The notes under the pieces: model-generated | Told to the model about the DNA's origin: nothing | What the model saw: the letters and a program-made list of their open reading frames with translations, nothing else | Database searches by the model: none | Made by a program: the position numbers and the translations under genes | Part shown: one piece after another, positions 53,647-62,331 of the stretch | How positions within the stretch are numbered: position 1 is the first letter of the stretch | Layout: every line of letters begins with the position of its first letter | NCBI RefSeq assembly: GCF_016918565.1 | Contig: NZ_JAFFQD010000010.1 | Location: 1 to 64,000, forward strand | DNA: 64,000 nt | DNA from: Desulfogranum marinum | Lineage (GTDB): Bacteria; Desulfobacterota; Desulfobulbia; Desulfobulbales; Desulfobulbaceae | Direction: 5' to 3'

Positions 53647-56600
53647 CTAGGGGCGCCGGATAATATGTTTGTCATGACGTGGGTCCTCGGGAAATATGGG
53701 GTCAACAATAGTAGGATAGCGACGTGATAATAGCCCGATGTATGTCCTCTCCGCAGCCTTACGAAATCTTTTTTTATAGTATTTACTCAGGGCAACTGCG
53801 GTTCGTCCCTTGGGGTCAAACTTCTGCGCTACCAGCCACTCTGCAAGGGCCTTGGCTCGCTTGGAATTGTCCATATGGACGATGGGTTTGTTATGTTCCG
53901 CACTCACCCCAGCGACCAGCTTGCCGCTTCGAACCGCTGCAGTGAACTCCTGTACAGTCGGAGCTGCTGTCGCCACTGGCGGTGTCAGTACAGCTGCCGG
54001 CAATTGAAGCACCTGGTTCGGTTTGAGCTTCGACGGGTTCTTGATGGTCGGATTGGCTCCCCATACCTTGGGCCAGGTGTATTGATTGCCCAGGTACCCC
54101 TTACAGAAATCCGATAACGTACGGTAAATTCCTGCGGTAACGTTGCGCCGCTGTACCAGCCAAACGACATCACCAGGCTTGAGCTTGTTTGGATCCTTAA
54201 TCTCAGGATTGAGTTTACGCACCTTTGCAGCATTAAAACCGTACTTGATCGCTAGGTCCGTCAGTTTTTTTTCATTGACTACTCGTGTCATCTCACCAGC
54301 CTGCATCCGTTTAAGATCTTCAAACCCTCTCGCCAGCCCTGTAGATGGTTCATCAAATGCAGCTTCTAGTTTTGCATCTTCGGTCGGATTTTTGAGGTAA
54401 GTCTGGAAGCTCAGCCTAAAGAAGTATTGGTATAAGTCAGGAGCTGAGATTGACGGTAGGTTGCCGGAGCGTCCGAAATACCCCCGGTAGGTATCTAGCA
54501 AATCCGGCTTGCGGCCAACGTTACAACCCCTAATTTCGATGTGGGTCTTGTCGCTGATTTTATTTTTCACTCTCCGCAACTTGCGCAGATAAGGGCCATC
54601 TGCACCTTCTCCAAGCGATTTAGTCAAATCCCGTCGTAGACGCTTCTGCTTCCCTGCACCTTCCAGAAACGGATCGGCTAGCGAATCTGCTACCTCCTGC
54701 TCCATTGGGGTGAATGTGATCGTGTTGGAAGCCAAAACGGCCGGCAGATGTTTGATCAATTCAGCAATGGCCTTGGTGCGTTTTTTCCTTTCAATTTTAC
54801 TGGTGCCTATATTCACTACAATCTTACGATAGAGGCCTAGACGTTGATTGACAAATGCATTCAATTGAGCACGGTGGGCAATTTTTGGTCGTTTGCCGGA
54901 GGGGAGTTTGACATCGGCCAAAAAACGCTGATCCACTATGGCGCGCAGTACAATACCGAGTGCACTTGTAGCTGCCGGAGCTCTCTTCCCGGCACCCAGT
55001 AACGTGAGCAGTGCTCCGGTTTTGGTATCCGTTTGCAGCAGTCTGTATATACGTTTAAAGAATGATTCGCTGACCAATTTCATTTTCGCAAACTGTTTGC
55101 GAAAGCGTTTTTGAGTGGTAAACGTTGCCGCATCGGCACCAAATTCTTCCGGCGACAATTGCGGCAAAAGGCCAAGGTCCAGGCCGGTACTCGATCCGTG
55201 GGAAACTATGCGAAATTTATCGATGGGGCCTTTACCACGATCCAGATCGGTGAGTACATCATCCATGTTGGATACGCGCTTGACATTAGGGTAACCCCAC
55301 GTCTTATAGAAGCGCGCACCGGCATCCAGGTAATCCTTTTCACCGAGCTTTGAAACATAGGTGCCATGTTCTGCACGCTGAATTCTTTGCGTGGCTCTCA
55401 GTTGAGAGAAACTCCCACTTGAAACCTTTTTCCCGTGTAGGGCCCCAAACGCTGCATCATCGGCTTCATGTTCCAGAGCTCCTGCCCCGGTGTCAAGTTG
55501 GAGTCCCCCTTTAGGTGGCTGCGTTGAAGCTCGTTGCTGTATTACGTGTGCAAGTTCATGTGCCAGTAGATGTCGCCCTTGAGGTGAATAGGGTGAATAG
55601 TTGCCGTCTGCAAAGACAAGATTGTTTCCTACAGTATAGGCCGATGCACTTATCGCTCGGGCCGATTGGCCTGCTCGGGCATTGGCGTGGATGCGCACTT
55701 GACTGAAATCGTAACCGAATCGAGACTCCATAAAGGTCCGTGTGTTTTCATCAAGAGAGTGTCCCGGATCTTTTAACGTTTCATAGACAATTGCAGGCAC
55801 ACCACTCTTCTGAACGGTGCCGTTTGTTTTGCGTTGAACCGGTGTCTCTTCTTTCTTTTTTTTCGGTTCTTCTCTCTTTGGTTGTTCGCCGCTTATCCTA
55901 AACTCTGAAGCATAGGGTGCAAGTGGTGGGGGAAAAGCTTTTCCAGACAGTGATGGTGTTGTGGTTTGTCCTAAGCCTATTCCTGCGGTACCCAAGGAGA
56001 ATGGAGAACCGGTGGCGCCATAGAGAACCCATGCAGTAATCATGTTTTGCTCTTCCGCTTTCTGCGCCGGTGTTTTCATTGACTCACGAAACTGGTGCTG
56101 CTCCATTGCCATGCGGGCCGTTTCAGCACAGAACTGTTGCGATTTGGTCATAGCGGGCTTCTTACTTTTTTTGGCTTCAGCCAGAGGTATGCTGAAGCCG
56201 ACCATGACCTTGGTAGGGTTATTTACCGGTCCTTCGTATGTTATCTTGAGCTTGAGGCCCGGCTTTATCTTATCCAGCGGAATCTCAGGGATGTCGATGG
56301 GCAATTCCTTGTGGGTCGCTGCAAGTGCTGCGACAGCGCCTGTGATCGCTGAGCCTGCGATGATCTTGCCGGGTAGTGTCGAAATAAACGCATCACCCAG
56401 TTTCTCTGCTTTTTCTTTAATCTCCTTGCCTGGGCCGGTTTCGAGAAAGGCCTCGCCTAGCTTCTTGGCCGCTTCCTTATATTTTTCCCCCTCGCTTTTT
56501 GGTTTAGATTTCTGTTGGCGTTGCAGTGGCGACGAAATATTAATTTTCGAAAATGACCAGCTTCGTCTGTGGGCAACACCATTCATCACTGCGTCTGCTG

Positions 56601-56721
56601 TTCTGTCAGCCTCTTGTTCATAAGCGTCGTCTTTCTCGCCTACGTGTAAAGTCGGCTTGCGGTGTAACGTAAAAGAGCTGTGGTTATGCTCCTGCTTTGT
56701 TGAAGAGGCGTGGTTACGCAT
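53647..56721 (-). CDS. DUF4157/LysM eCIS effector-like protein with a possible His-Cys peptidase pair
   Basis: The start at ATG 56721 has GGGAGG upstream and overlaps the preceding gene by 8 nt, giving 1024 residues. An EQEADRTAD segment is near residue 35. The DUF4157 metallopeptidase-like core lies around 315-396, with HELAHVIQQ (H388, E389, H392). Next comes FRIVSHGSSTGLDLG (H508) and IEIRGCNVGRKPDLL (C733), an arrangement like caspase-clan (CHAT, C80 or DUF4347) enzymes but with a 225-residue separation. Two LysM domains follow at about 812-858 and 863-912. DUF4157 proteins are eCIS-linked cargo or adaptors. I favour a loaded effector; the catalytic pairing is an inference. Confidence 0.82.
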   Translation of the reverse strand: MRNHASSTKQEHNHSSFTLHRKPTLHVGEKDDAYEQEADRTADAVMNGVAHRRSWSFSKINISSPLQRQQKSKPKSEGEKYKEAAKKLGEAFLETGPGKEIKEKAEKLGDAFISTLPGKIIAGSAITGAVAALAATHKELPIDIPEIPLDKIKPGLKLKITYEGPVNNPTKVMVGFSIPLAEAKKSKKPAMTKSQQFCAETARMAMEQHQFRESMKTPAQKAEEQNMITAWVLYGATGSPFSLGTAGIGLGQTTTPSLSGKAFPPPLAPYASEFRISGEQPKREEPKKKKEETPVQRKTNGTVQKSGVPAIVYETLKDPGHSLDENTRTFMESRFGYDFSQVRIHANARAGQSARAISASAYTVGNNLVFADGNYSPYSPQGRHLLAHELAHVIQQRASTQPPKGGLQLDTGAGALEHEADDAAFGALHGKKVSSGSFSQLRATQRIQRAEHGTYVSKLGEKDYLDAGARFYKTWGYPNVKRVSNMDDVLTDLDRGKGPIDKFRIVSHGSSTGLDLGLLPQLSPEEFGADAATFTTQKRFRKQFAKMKLVSESFFKRIYRLLQTDTKTGALLTLLGAGKRAPAATSALGIVLRAIVDQRFLADVKLPSGKRPKIAHRAQLNAFVNQRLGLYRKIVVNIGTSKIERKKRTKAIAELIKHLPAVLASNTITFTPMEQEVADSLADPFLEGAGKQKRLRRDLTKSLGEGADGPYLRKLRRVKNKISDKTHIEIRGCNVGRKPDLLDTYRGYFGRSGNLPSISAPDLYQYFFRLSFQTYLKNPTEDAKLEAAFDEPSTGLARGFEDLKRMQAGEMTRVVNEKKLTDLAIKYGFNAAKVRKLNPEIKDPNKLKPGDVVWLVQRRNVTAGIYRTLSDFCKGYLGNQYTWPKVWGANPTIKNPSKLKPNQVLQLPAAVLTPPVATAAPTVQEFTAAVRSGKLVAGVSAEHNKPIVHMDNSKRAKALAEWLVAQKFDPKGRTAVALSKYYKKRFRKAAERTYIGLLSRRYPTIVDPIFPEDPRHDKHIIRRP

Positions 56722-57013
56722 CGTGACTGCCTCCCAATTGAGTTTTTTTGCCTGATTGTATTGCACCCGTATTCTGCGCAATGATGCTGCTTATACTTTG
56801 CCCCAAAGCCTGGCCTAACTGATCAGCTCCTTCATCGATGGGTAGCGTGATTTTTGTTCGTAGGCGAGGTAGATTTGTTGAGGAAGAAGCAGGGTGCAAT
56901 GAGAGTTGTTCAACCAGAACCTGTCGCAAAGCTTCAGCCAGGGCATAACGATCGACCTGATGCAGTCCATGCAAGACAATACGTTCAATATTGAGGTTGA
57001 TGGTTGTTTTCAT
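56714..57013 (-). CDS. Small eCIS protein between AAA+ ATPase and effector genes
   Basis: 99 residues from ATG 57013, chosen because GAGG lies 8 nt upstream and the ATGA overlaps the ATPase stop; ATG 57019 is also in frame. The first part RIVLHGLHQVDRYALAEALR is helical and amphipathic; the rest is polar. I do not recognise a family. Being wedged between ATPase and effector genes, it may be a loading factor or chaperone for the effector. Confidence 0.7.
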   Translation of the reverse strand: MKTTINLNIERIVLHGLHQVDRYALAEALRQVLVEQLSLHPASSSTNLPRLRTKITLPIDEGADQLGQALGQSISSIIAQNTGAIQSGKKTQLGGSHDA

Positions 57014-58920
57014 ATCCATGTCCTCAATTCAGATTCGTTAAGTGGCTTCTCCAGCTTGGCGTATTCCATTCGTGCGGCATGGGCCAAGTCGGCCATGCAC
57101 AGCGGCCTGCCTTGATCAGCCGCTAAAAAGGCCGCATTCATGGCAATATTGCGGATGTTGCCGCCAGTCACATTAAGACGGGCCAGTTGTTCGATATTGA
57201 GCTCCGCACGAGGCAGCTGGTCGGGAAAGATATGCTGCCAGATAGCGCTCCGTTGCTCCAGATCGGGAAAGGGAAACTGCACTACAAAGCGGATACGACG
57301 CATGAAGGCAGCATCGAGTGCCGATTTTATATTACTGGTGAGAATGGAGAGACCGCGATACGATTCCATCCGTTGCAGCAGATAGGCCAGTTCGATGTTA
57401 GCGTAGCGGTCATGACTGTCTTTGACATCACTGCGTTTGCCAAACAGAGCATCGGCCTCGTCAAACAGGAGGATGGCGCCACTGCTTTCCGCAGCACAGA
57501 AGAGGCGTTCAAGATTTTTTTCGGTCTCACCGATGTATTTGTTCACCACCGAGGAAAGATCAATGCGGTAAAGATCGAGATTGAGATCGCCTGCAAGTAC
57601 TTCAGCGGCCATGGTTTTGCCGGTGCCACTCTCGCCGGCAAACAAGGCACTGATACCCAGCCCGCGCTCACTTTTACCAGCAAAGCCCCATGTTTCATAC
57701 ACCGTGGTGCGGTAACGTACTTGGCGACTAATATCGCGAAGCATAGCTTTATGCCCTTTGGGCAGAATCAAATCCTCCCAGTCGGCATGCGGGGTTATCC
57801 GTAGCGCCAAATGATCCAAGCCGCCACGGCTCTGTTGGCGGCAGGTTTGCCACAGGGCTTTGTCCAGTGGCATGCCTAGATTGAGCTCGACCTGTAACGT
57901 CTCAACAGTACTTGCAATAGCCGCTGAAGAAAAATTGAACTGACCGGTCAATGGCAGTACATCAGCCTCACCCTCATCGTCAGTCTCTAACCTCTTTAAT
58001 GCGCTCTCCCACAAGTGACACTGTTCCTCAGTGGTGGGCGTATCAACTTCTATAACAGCACAATGACGCCGTAAAGCTCTGGGGCGCTCGCCAAGCAGCA
58101 ACAATGGACAATCCAAGAGCTCCATAAAGGTCGACAGATGAGCAGGCCGGCTATCGGTGGCATCAATTACAAGGGTGCTACGGGATAACACATGCTCACG
58201 GGCGAGCAGGCAAGCCAAAAGACTACGTTCATCGGCAGCAACCGGAATATCAGGGGCCCACATTTGCAACGCCTGCATACCAACCAAAGCACTGGCATGG
58301 GCCGCCACATCACGACCGGCAACAGCATCATTACCTTGAATATGAACAACAGGTGGCTTACTGCTGTCACGCCAAAGACTGATCAATCGTTCTACCTGTT
58401 GTTGCTGCGAAGGCGGCAGGCTATTGCTTTGAGGGAGGGGTTGGACAAGTCCAGCCACCCTTTGATCCAAACTGTCGACACCCAGCAGGAAATGCAATAT
58501 ACGCTCATCCAGTGTCAGGCGTGCCATGGTAAGACGGCCGGTGTCGTGTAGCTGGATCAACTGCCAGTGGCGAAGTGGTGACTCGGGTGATATGGCGCTC
58601 CAGTGTTCCTCAGGTAATACAGACAGGGCCAGGCCAAAAGTCGGATAGTCGGCATGATCACCCTGTACCTTGCTGCATAATCGGCTGATATCTGAATGAA
58701 GCTCCATGCCGGCACAGAGCAGGATAATGGACCTCTCAAAGTTGGAGAGCTGAAAGTGCTCTGCTACAAAGTCAAGCGCGAATGCCTTTATTTCAGGCCC
58801 TTCGACAGTAGCTGCCGACCCACTGGCTGCATTTTCCAACAAACCACGGAGCCAGGCAATTTCTTCGCTCAGAGCCTGCTGATTGCTCTCAATCCATTGA
58901 TGCGTATCAGGCGCGTTCAT
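57010..58920 (-). CDS. AAA+ ATPase of the eCIS (Afp15-like)
   Basis: The protein has 636 residues. The N-terminal half is an unassigned helical region with a degenerate Walker-like stretch. The C-terminal AAA+ module has Walker A GESGTGKT at 429-436, Walker B ILLFDEADALFG with D487 and E488, sensor segment LSILTSNIKSALDAAFMRR, and arginine finger region RRIRFVVQFPFP. eCIS ATPases assist particle assembly or cargo loading. It overlaps the DUF4255 gene upstream and the small gene downstream by 4 nt. Confidence 0.95.
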   Translation of the reverse strand: MNAPDTHQWIESNQQALSEEIAWLRGLLENAASGSAATVEGPEIKAFALDFVAEHFQLSNFERSIILLCAGMELHSDISRLCSKVQGDHADYPTFGLALSVLPEEHWSAISPESPLRHWQLIQLHDTGRLTMARLTLDERILHFLLGVDSLDQRVAGLVQPLPQSNSLPPSQQQQVERLISLWRDSSKPPVVHIQGNDAVAGRDVAAHASALVGMQALQMWAPDIPVAADERSLLACLLAREHVLSRSTLVIDATDSRPAHLSTFMELLDCPLLLLGERPRALRRHCAVIEVDTPTTEEQCHLWESALKRLETDDEGEADVLPLTGQFNFSSAAIASTVETLQVELNLGMPLDKALWQTCRQQSRGGLDHLALRITPHADWEDLILPKGHKAMLRDISRQVRYRTTVYETWGFAGKSERGLGISALFAGESGTGKTMAAEVLAGDLNLDLYRIDLSSVVNKYIGETEKNLERLFCAAESSGAILLFDEADALFGKRSDVKDSHDRYANIELAYLLQRMESYRGLSILTSNIKSALDAAFMRRIRFVVQFPFPDLEQRSAIWQHIFPDQLPRAELNIEQLARLNVTGGNIRNIAMNAAFLAADQGRPLCMADLAHAARMEYAKLEKPLNESELRTWI

Positions 58921-60239
58921 ACCGGGACCACCAGCTGTTGAGAGGAATTAAATTCCGGCGGTTTGACGGCGCGATTGACCAGGAGGCTGTCAACACCGTC
59001 AACCCGTAGACGCAGCCACTGATTACCATCCGCTAATGCGGGAAAGACAAAATCAAGGTTACCGGTTTGGACACTGAGATCGATAGGCAGGGCTTCATAG
59101 CCGCCAACGTTGAAGCTGACATTTTGAGACGGTCGGACCTCTGGGGTAAAGACCAATTGGATGGTGACAGCATCGCTGCCGACATCACGAGTGACAGTGG
59201 AACTGCCGATATCAAGTGTCGGTGCCAGCATCACCGGAAAACTGTTAGTGCTGCGTCGCTCTGTTTCGCCTGGTCGTAGCAGGCTGAGGCTGACGCGCCA
59301 ACTCCCCGGTGGCCAGCCTGTTGTGGCGGCGGCATCGTTGGGCAAAGTGACATCGACACGATCGCTATTTGCATTCGTGCCGATAGTTACCGTTATGGGA
59401 TCATCAAGCAGGACATGTTCAAAACGTGCTTCCAAAAGAGTGCCACGTAAATGATGACCATGCAGGGTGATGGTGTCACCAAGGACTGCCGCCAATTGTT
59501 GATTCGGAGGCTCCACATTTATCAGGCTGGGAAAAGGTGGAATCAGGCCTGCTGTCGTTGTAATGCCTGCCTCACGCCCTGTGACTGGGTCACGCGGTCC
59601 CCTTGTCAATACAGGCAAGGATGAACGGGTCGGTTTTTCGGCCTCGATCAACACCACAGAGACGGCATAGGCTGCTGTTGGCCGATACTTTGCTTGCATG
59701 GCCGACCACAATTTGGACATCTCCTCGCTGTTCATGCTGGCCGGTGTAATCTTAATCTGTTCTACCTGATCTGCCAGATCGGCAGCCGACAACGCCTGAT
59801 AGCTGGGCGGCAGGATCGAACCATCCACCGTACTGCTGGCCAAAGCGGTACGAATGGCCTGACGGTCCAGTGTTGGGCGCTCATGCATCAGGTACATGGC
59901 ATACCCGAGCAGAATTTCGGCATGTAGCTCTTCCGCTCCATAAGCAGTCAACAGGTAATGCAGATCCAGTGCCAGCGGCGGATTAGTCCGTCGAACACCA
60001 CGGGCATCGCGTGACGGCAGATCAACATTGCGCCAGCCAAGGTTTGGCGTAACCCGGTACAAAAACAAATTAAGCTGGGTAGTGGCGTTGGTGCTGTCGA
60101 GCGGGATAGTGTCAGGCGGTACAGCAGTAATGGTGACATTGCTGCCCACCGAACCGACAATATTATGATCGATAAAGCCGTTGTTGAGCAGGTCACGTAA
60201 TACAGCTGTAACAGAGGCGATGGCCAGAGGACTGCTCAT
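58917..60239 (-). CDS. DUF4255 tail-terminator-like protein with Ig-like C-terminus (Afp16-like)
   Basis: The protein has 440 residues. Residues 1-190 are the DUF4255 domain (VTAVLRDLLNNGFIDHN, LNLFLYRVTPNLGWRN, LDLHYLLTAYGAEELHAE), which caps the sheath/tube in eCIS. The rest contains two IPT/TIG-like strands-rich repeats (LGDTITLHGHHLRGTLLEAR and VLRDVGSDAVTIQLVFTP-like segment). Extended C-termini are known in larger Afp16 relatives. Overlaps neighbours by 4 nt. Confidence 0.93.
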   Translation of the reverse strand: MSSPLAIASVTAVLRDLLNNGFIDHNIVGSVGSNVTITAVPPDTIPLDSTNATTQLNLFLYRVTPNLGWRNVDLPSRDARGVRRTNPPLALDLHYLLTAYGAEELHAEILLGYAMYLMHERPTLDRQAIRTALASSTVDGSILPPSYQALSAADLADQVEQIKITPASMNSEEMSKLWSAMQAKYRPTAAYAVSVVLIEAEKPTRSSLPVLTRGPRDPVTGREAGITTTAGLIPPFPSLINVEPPNQQLAAVLGDTITLHGHHLRGTLLEARFEHVLLDDPITVTIGTNANSDRVDVTLPNDAAATTGWPPGSWRVSLSLLRPGETERRSTNSFPVMLAPTLDIGSSTVTRDVGSDAVTIQLVFTPEVRPSQNVSFNVGGYEALPIDLSVQTGNLDFVFPALADGNQWLRLRVDGVDSLLVNRAVKPPEFNSSQQLVVPV

Positions 60240-61051
60240 GGGCGGCCTCCCCTGCGATTGAGGTATTCATGTAAAGAGAGATTATTCTTCTCTCTGGGGC
60301 GGACAGTTCGCGGCGCAGCAGCAGGTGCTGCCGGCTGCGCCCGGACTTCAACTCTGCCGATGTTAACATGCACTGTTGTTTCCTGCTGTCCAGCCGTCTC
60401 CGTGGATCCAGGCAGTTTTGACATGGCCTGCTGTGGGGTTGTATAGGGGATGTTATGGTCCGGTACGAGCTGCAGGATGGCTTGAGAGGTCATAGTTCCT
60501 GATTGATCTTTTTGGTCGACGACGGTATCGAACGGGACTTCAACCTGTTCTGGAGCGTTGGCTGGCACCTTTTCCAATGGCGATGCGTTTGATTGGCTAT
60601 GCTCGGACTCTGTAAACTCGCTCAAATCCATTGACTCAGCCGACGCAGTCTGTGCTACTACAAGATACTCCTGCTTACGGCCTGATAACGGTTCGGCAAT
60701 GTGCTGCTCTGGGGACGTGTTGTCCTGTGATGCGACAACAGTGTGGGCGGTTTCCTCTCTCTTGTCTGTATATCCTGTTATCGTTTGTTGAGGCTGAACC
60801 TGTTGTGTCGAACGTTCAGCAGGAGGTACCGGTCGAGCAGTTTCTGCAACAACCATATGGGCAATGGGAGCTTGTTTTGTTTGTTTGTAGACTGCAGCCT
60901 TGCCCACAGGCTGAACAGTTGCCTTGACCGTGTCGCTTGCACTTGCAAGATCATCATGCGCAGGTGGTGCAAAAAGGCTCGGCAAACGTGGCGCGATAAC
61001 ACGTACTTCACCGCGGCTGAGTTGAGCTATGCGCGTCAAAAAATCATTCAT
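60236..61051 (-). CDS. Low-complexity eCIS protein, disordered linker
   Basis: The protein has 271 residues, Gln/Ala/Pro/Thr/Glu-rich and lacking hydrophobic core (QQVQPQQTITGYTDKREETA, EHSQSNASPLEKVPANAPEQ). The last 60 residues hold a basic segment (RTVRPREKNNLSLHEYLNRR) that may dock on another component. It is in frame with neighbours and overlaps both by 4 nt, so it is real, but no family is recognised. It could be a flexible adaptor or a scaffold. Confidence 0.75.
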   Translation of the reverse strand: MNDFLTRIAQLSRGEVRVIAPRLPSLFAPPAHDDLASASDTVKATVQPVGKAAVYKQTKQAPIAHMVVAETARPVPPAERSTQQVQPQQTITGYTDKREETAHTVVASQDNTSPEQHIAEPLSGRKQEYLVVAQTASAESMDLSEFTESEHSQSNASPLEKVPANAPEQVEVPFDTVVDQKDQSGTMTSQAILQLVPDHNIPYTTPQQAMSKLPGSTETAGQQETTVHVNIGRVEVRAQPAAPAAAPRTVRPREKNNLSLHEYLNRRGGRP

Positions 61052-61776
61052 GGCGCCACCATCTGTAAATAGGTCGCACGCCGCACCGGCCCCAGCTTTA
61101 GAATCTCATCCTCGGTCCAGCCATACGCCGTGGCCAACTGATGCACTTCCAAGAGCAGGCGTTGTGCCCAGGCACAGATTTCCATCCAGAGGACATGACC
61201 AATGTCCAACAGGCTCTGCCACTCATTTTTACAGGCGGGACAACTCAGCTCAAGCACCTTCTCTGCCTGGGGATCAGTCGCCGAGGCGGTTTCCGCGATA
61301 CTGTTTTGTATCGATTGTGGCAGTGCTTGAACAGGAGTGGGTACGCCTTGATAAAGAACTTCATCCACACAGCGCTCCAAGAGCAGAGAACGCGCTTCGT
61401 CCACAGTAGAGGCATTGGCAGCGGCACCAAGATCAAAACTCGTAAGAGGACGCACGGTTACATCAAACCCATCTGTGACGAGCTGTCTTCTCTTTGGCTC
61501 CGGGGTGTCTACCGATAGAGCTGTGCAACTTAATGCAAACTCGACCCTCTCATTGCAGTGAGGACAGGTGTCCTTCCCTGGTAAGGTATCGCCAAAAGTG
61601 AGCTGGCGCAGGGCCAGCAACAGGTCATCGCGCTGCCCCAATGACATCGCTGCCAATTGCTCACGGGTATGTCCGGGCATTGCCTGCTGCAAGATAGACA
61701 ATGCCTGATCAATAGGGTGAAAACGATACGCTGTTTCCCACAAGTGAATTATTTCCGAGGCTGTCAGTGCTCTCAC
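61048..61776 (-). CDS. Zinc-ribbon baseplate-associated protein
   Basis: The 242 residues have two CxxC pairs, C71-C74 (CPHC) and C179-C182 (CPAC), that suit a zinc ribbon split by an insertion. The C-terminal third (IGHVLWMEICAWAQRLLLEVHQLA) resembles T4-type baseplate hub assembly proteins and the matching gene after the tube gene in many eCIS loci. It probably helps assembly and may not be in the final particle. It is preceded by the tube gene by 20 nt. Confidence 0.75.
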   Translation of the reverse strand: MRALTASEIIHLWETAYRFHPIDQALSILQQAMPGHTREQLAAMSLGQRDDLLLALRQLTFGDTLPGKDTCPHCNERVEFALSCTALSVDTPEPKRRQLVTDGFDVTVRPLTSFDLGAAANASTVDEARSLLLERCVDEVLYQGVPTPVQALPQSIQNSIAETASATDPQAEKVLELSCPACKNEWQSLLDIGHVLWMEICAWAQRLLLEVHQLATAYGWTEDEILKLGPVRRATYLQMVAP

Positions 61777-61796
61777 TCACAATCCTTTGCTTGTGT

Positions 61797-62321
61797 TTAT
61801 GCAGGTTCGGTGTAGCTCGGTTCTGCAGGTTCTTTCACATCGTAGTCACGCTCCCAGCCCTCGTTTTCCAGCTTCAAGGTTTGGATAGCTATCGCGTTGG
61901 CATTGGCATCGAGATCGGGCATGGCCTGAAATTCAGACACCCAGCAACGATAAACCTTATACGCAATGGCAAGTTGCCCTGCCTCGTTATAGAGCTCGAT
62001 GATGATATCTTTACGAAAATCCTTGAGCGACACTTCGCTCCCTAAGCCTGAACCGTAATTCCACACCTTATTGGCCCACTGTTCAAACTCAGGGTCATGG
62101 GTAACGCCCCGCTCCAGGGTAATTGCTTCATATTTGGTACGTCCCGGAGATTTACGGGAACTGGAGGGGTCGCCGCCTTCACGGTGCTCCACAACTTCGG
62201 TACTTCGTTTGAGTGCACCGACCTTGGAGATGCCGGCTACATAGCGGCCGTCCCATTTGATCCTGAACTTGAAGTTTTTGTAGGGATCAAAACGTTGTGC
62301 ATTGACGCTGAACTGTGCCAT
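61797..62321 (-). CDS. Inner tube protein (T4 gp19-like, Afp1/5-like)
   Basis: The 174 residues have the tube fold: NFKFRIKWDGRYVAGISKVG, KRSTEVVEHREGGDPSSSRK, ITLERGVTHDPEFEQWANKV and the last strand DANANAIAIQTLKLENEGWE. It polymerises into the rigid tube inside the sheath. It follows the sheath gene by 10 nt. Only one tube gene is seen in the window. Confidence 0.96.
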   Translation of the reverse strand: MAQFSVNAQRFDPYKNFKFRIKWDGRYVAGISKVGALKRSTEVVEHREGGDPSSSRKSPGRTKYEAITLERGVTHDPEFEQWANKVWNYGSGLGSEVSLKDFRKDIIIELYNEAGQLAIAYKVYRCWVSEFQAMPDLDANANAIAIQTLKLENEGWERDYDVKEPAEPSYTEPA

Positions 62322-62331
62322 TCCTCTCTCC

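Noticed and set aside
57187-57804. 205-codon plus-strand open frame opposite the AAA+ domain
   Set aside because: The minus strand there encodes conserved Walker A and B motifs; the plus frame has no recognisable domain.
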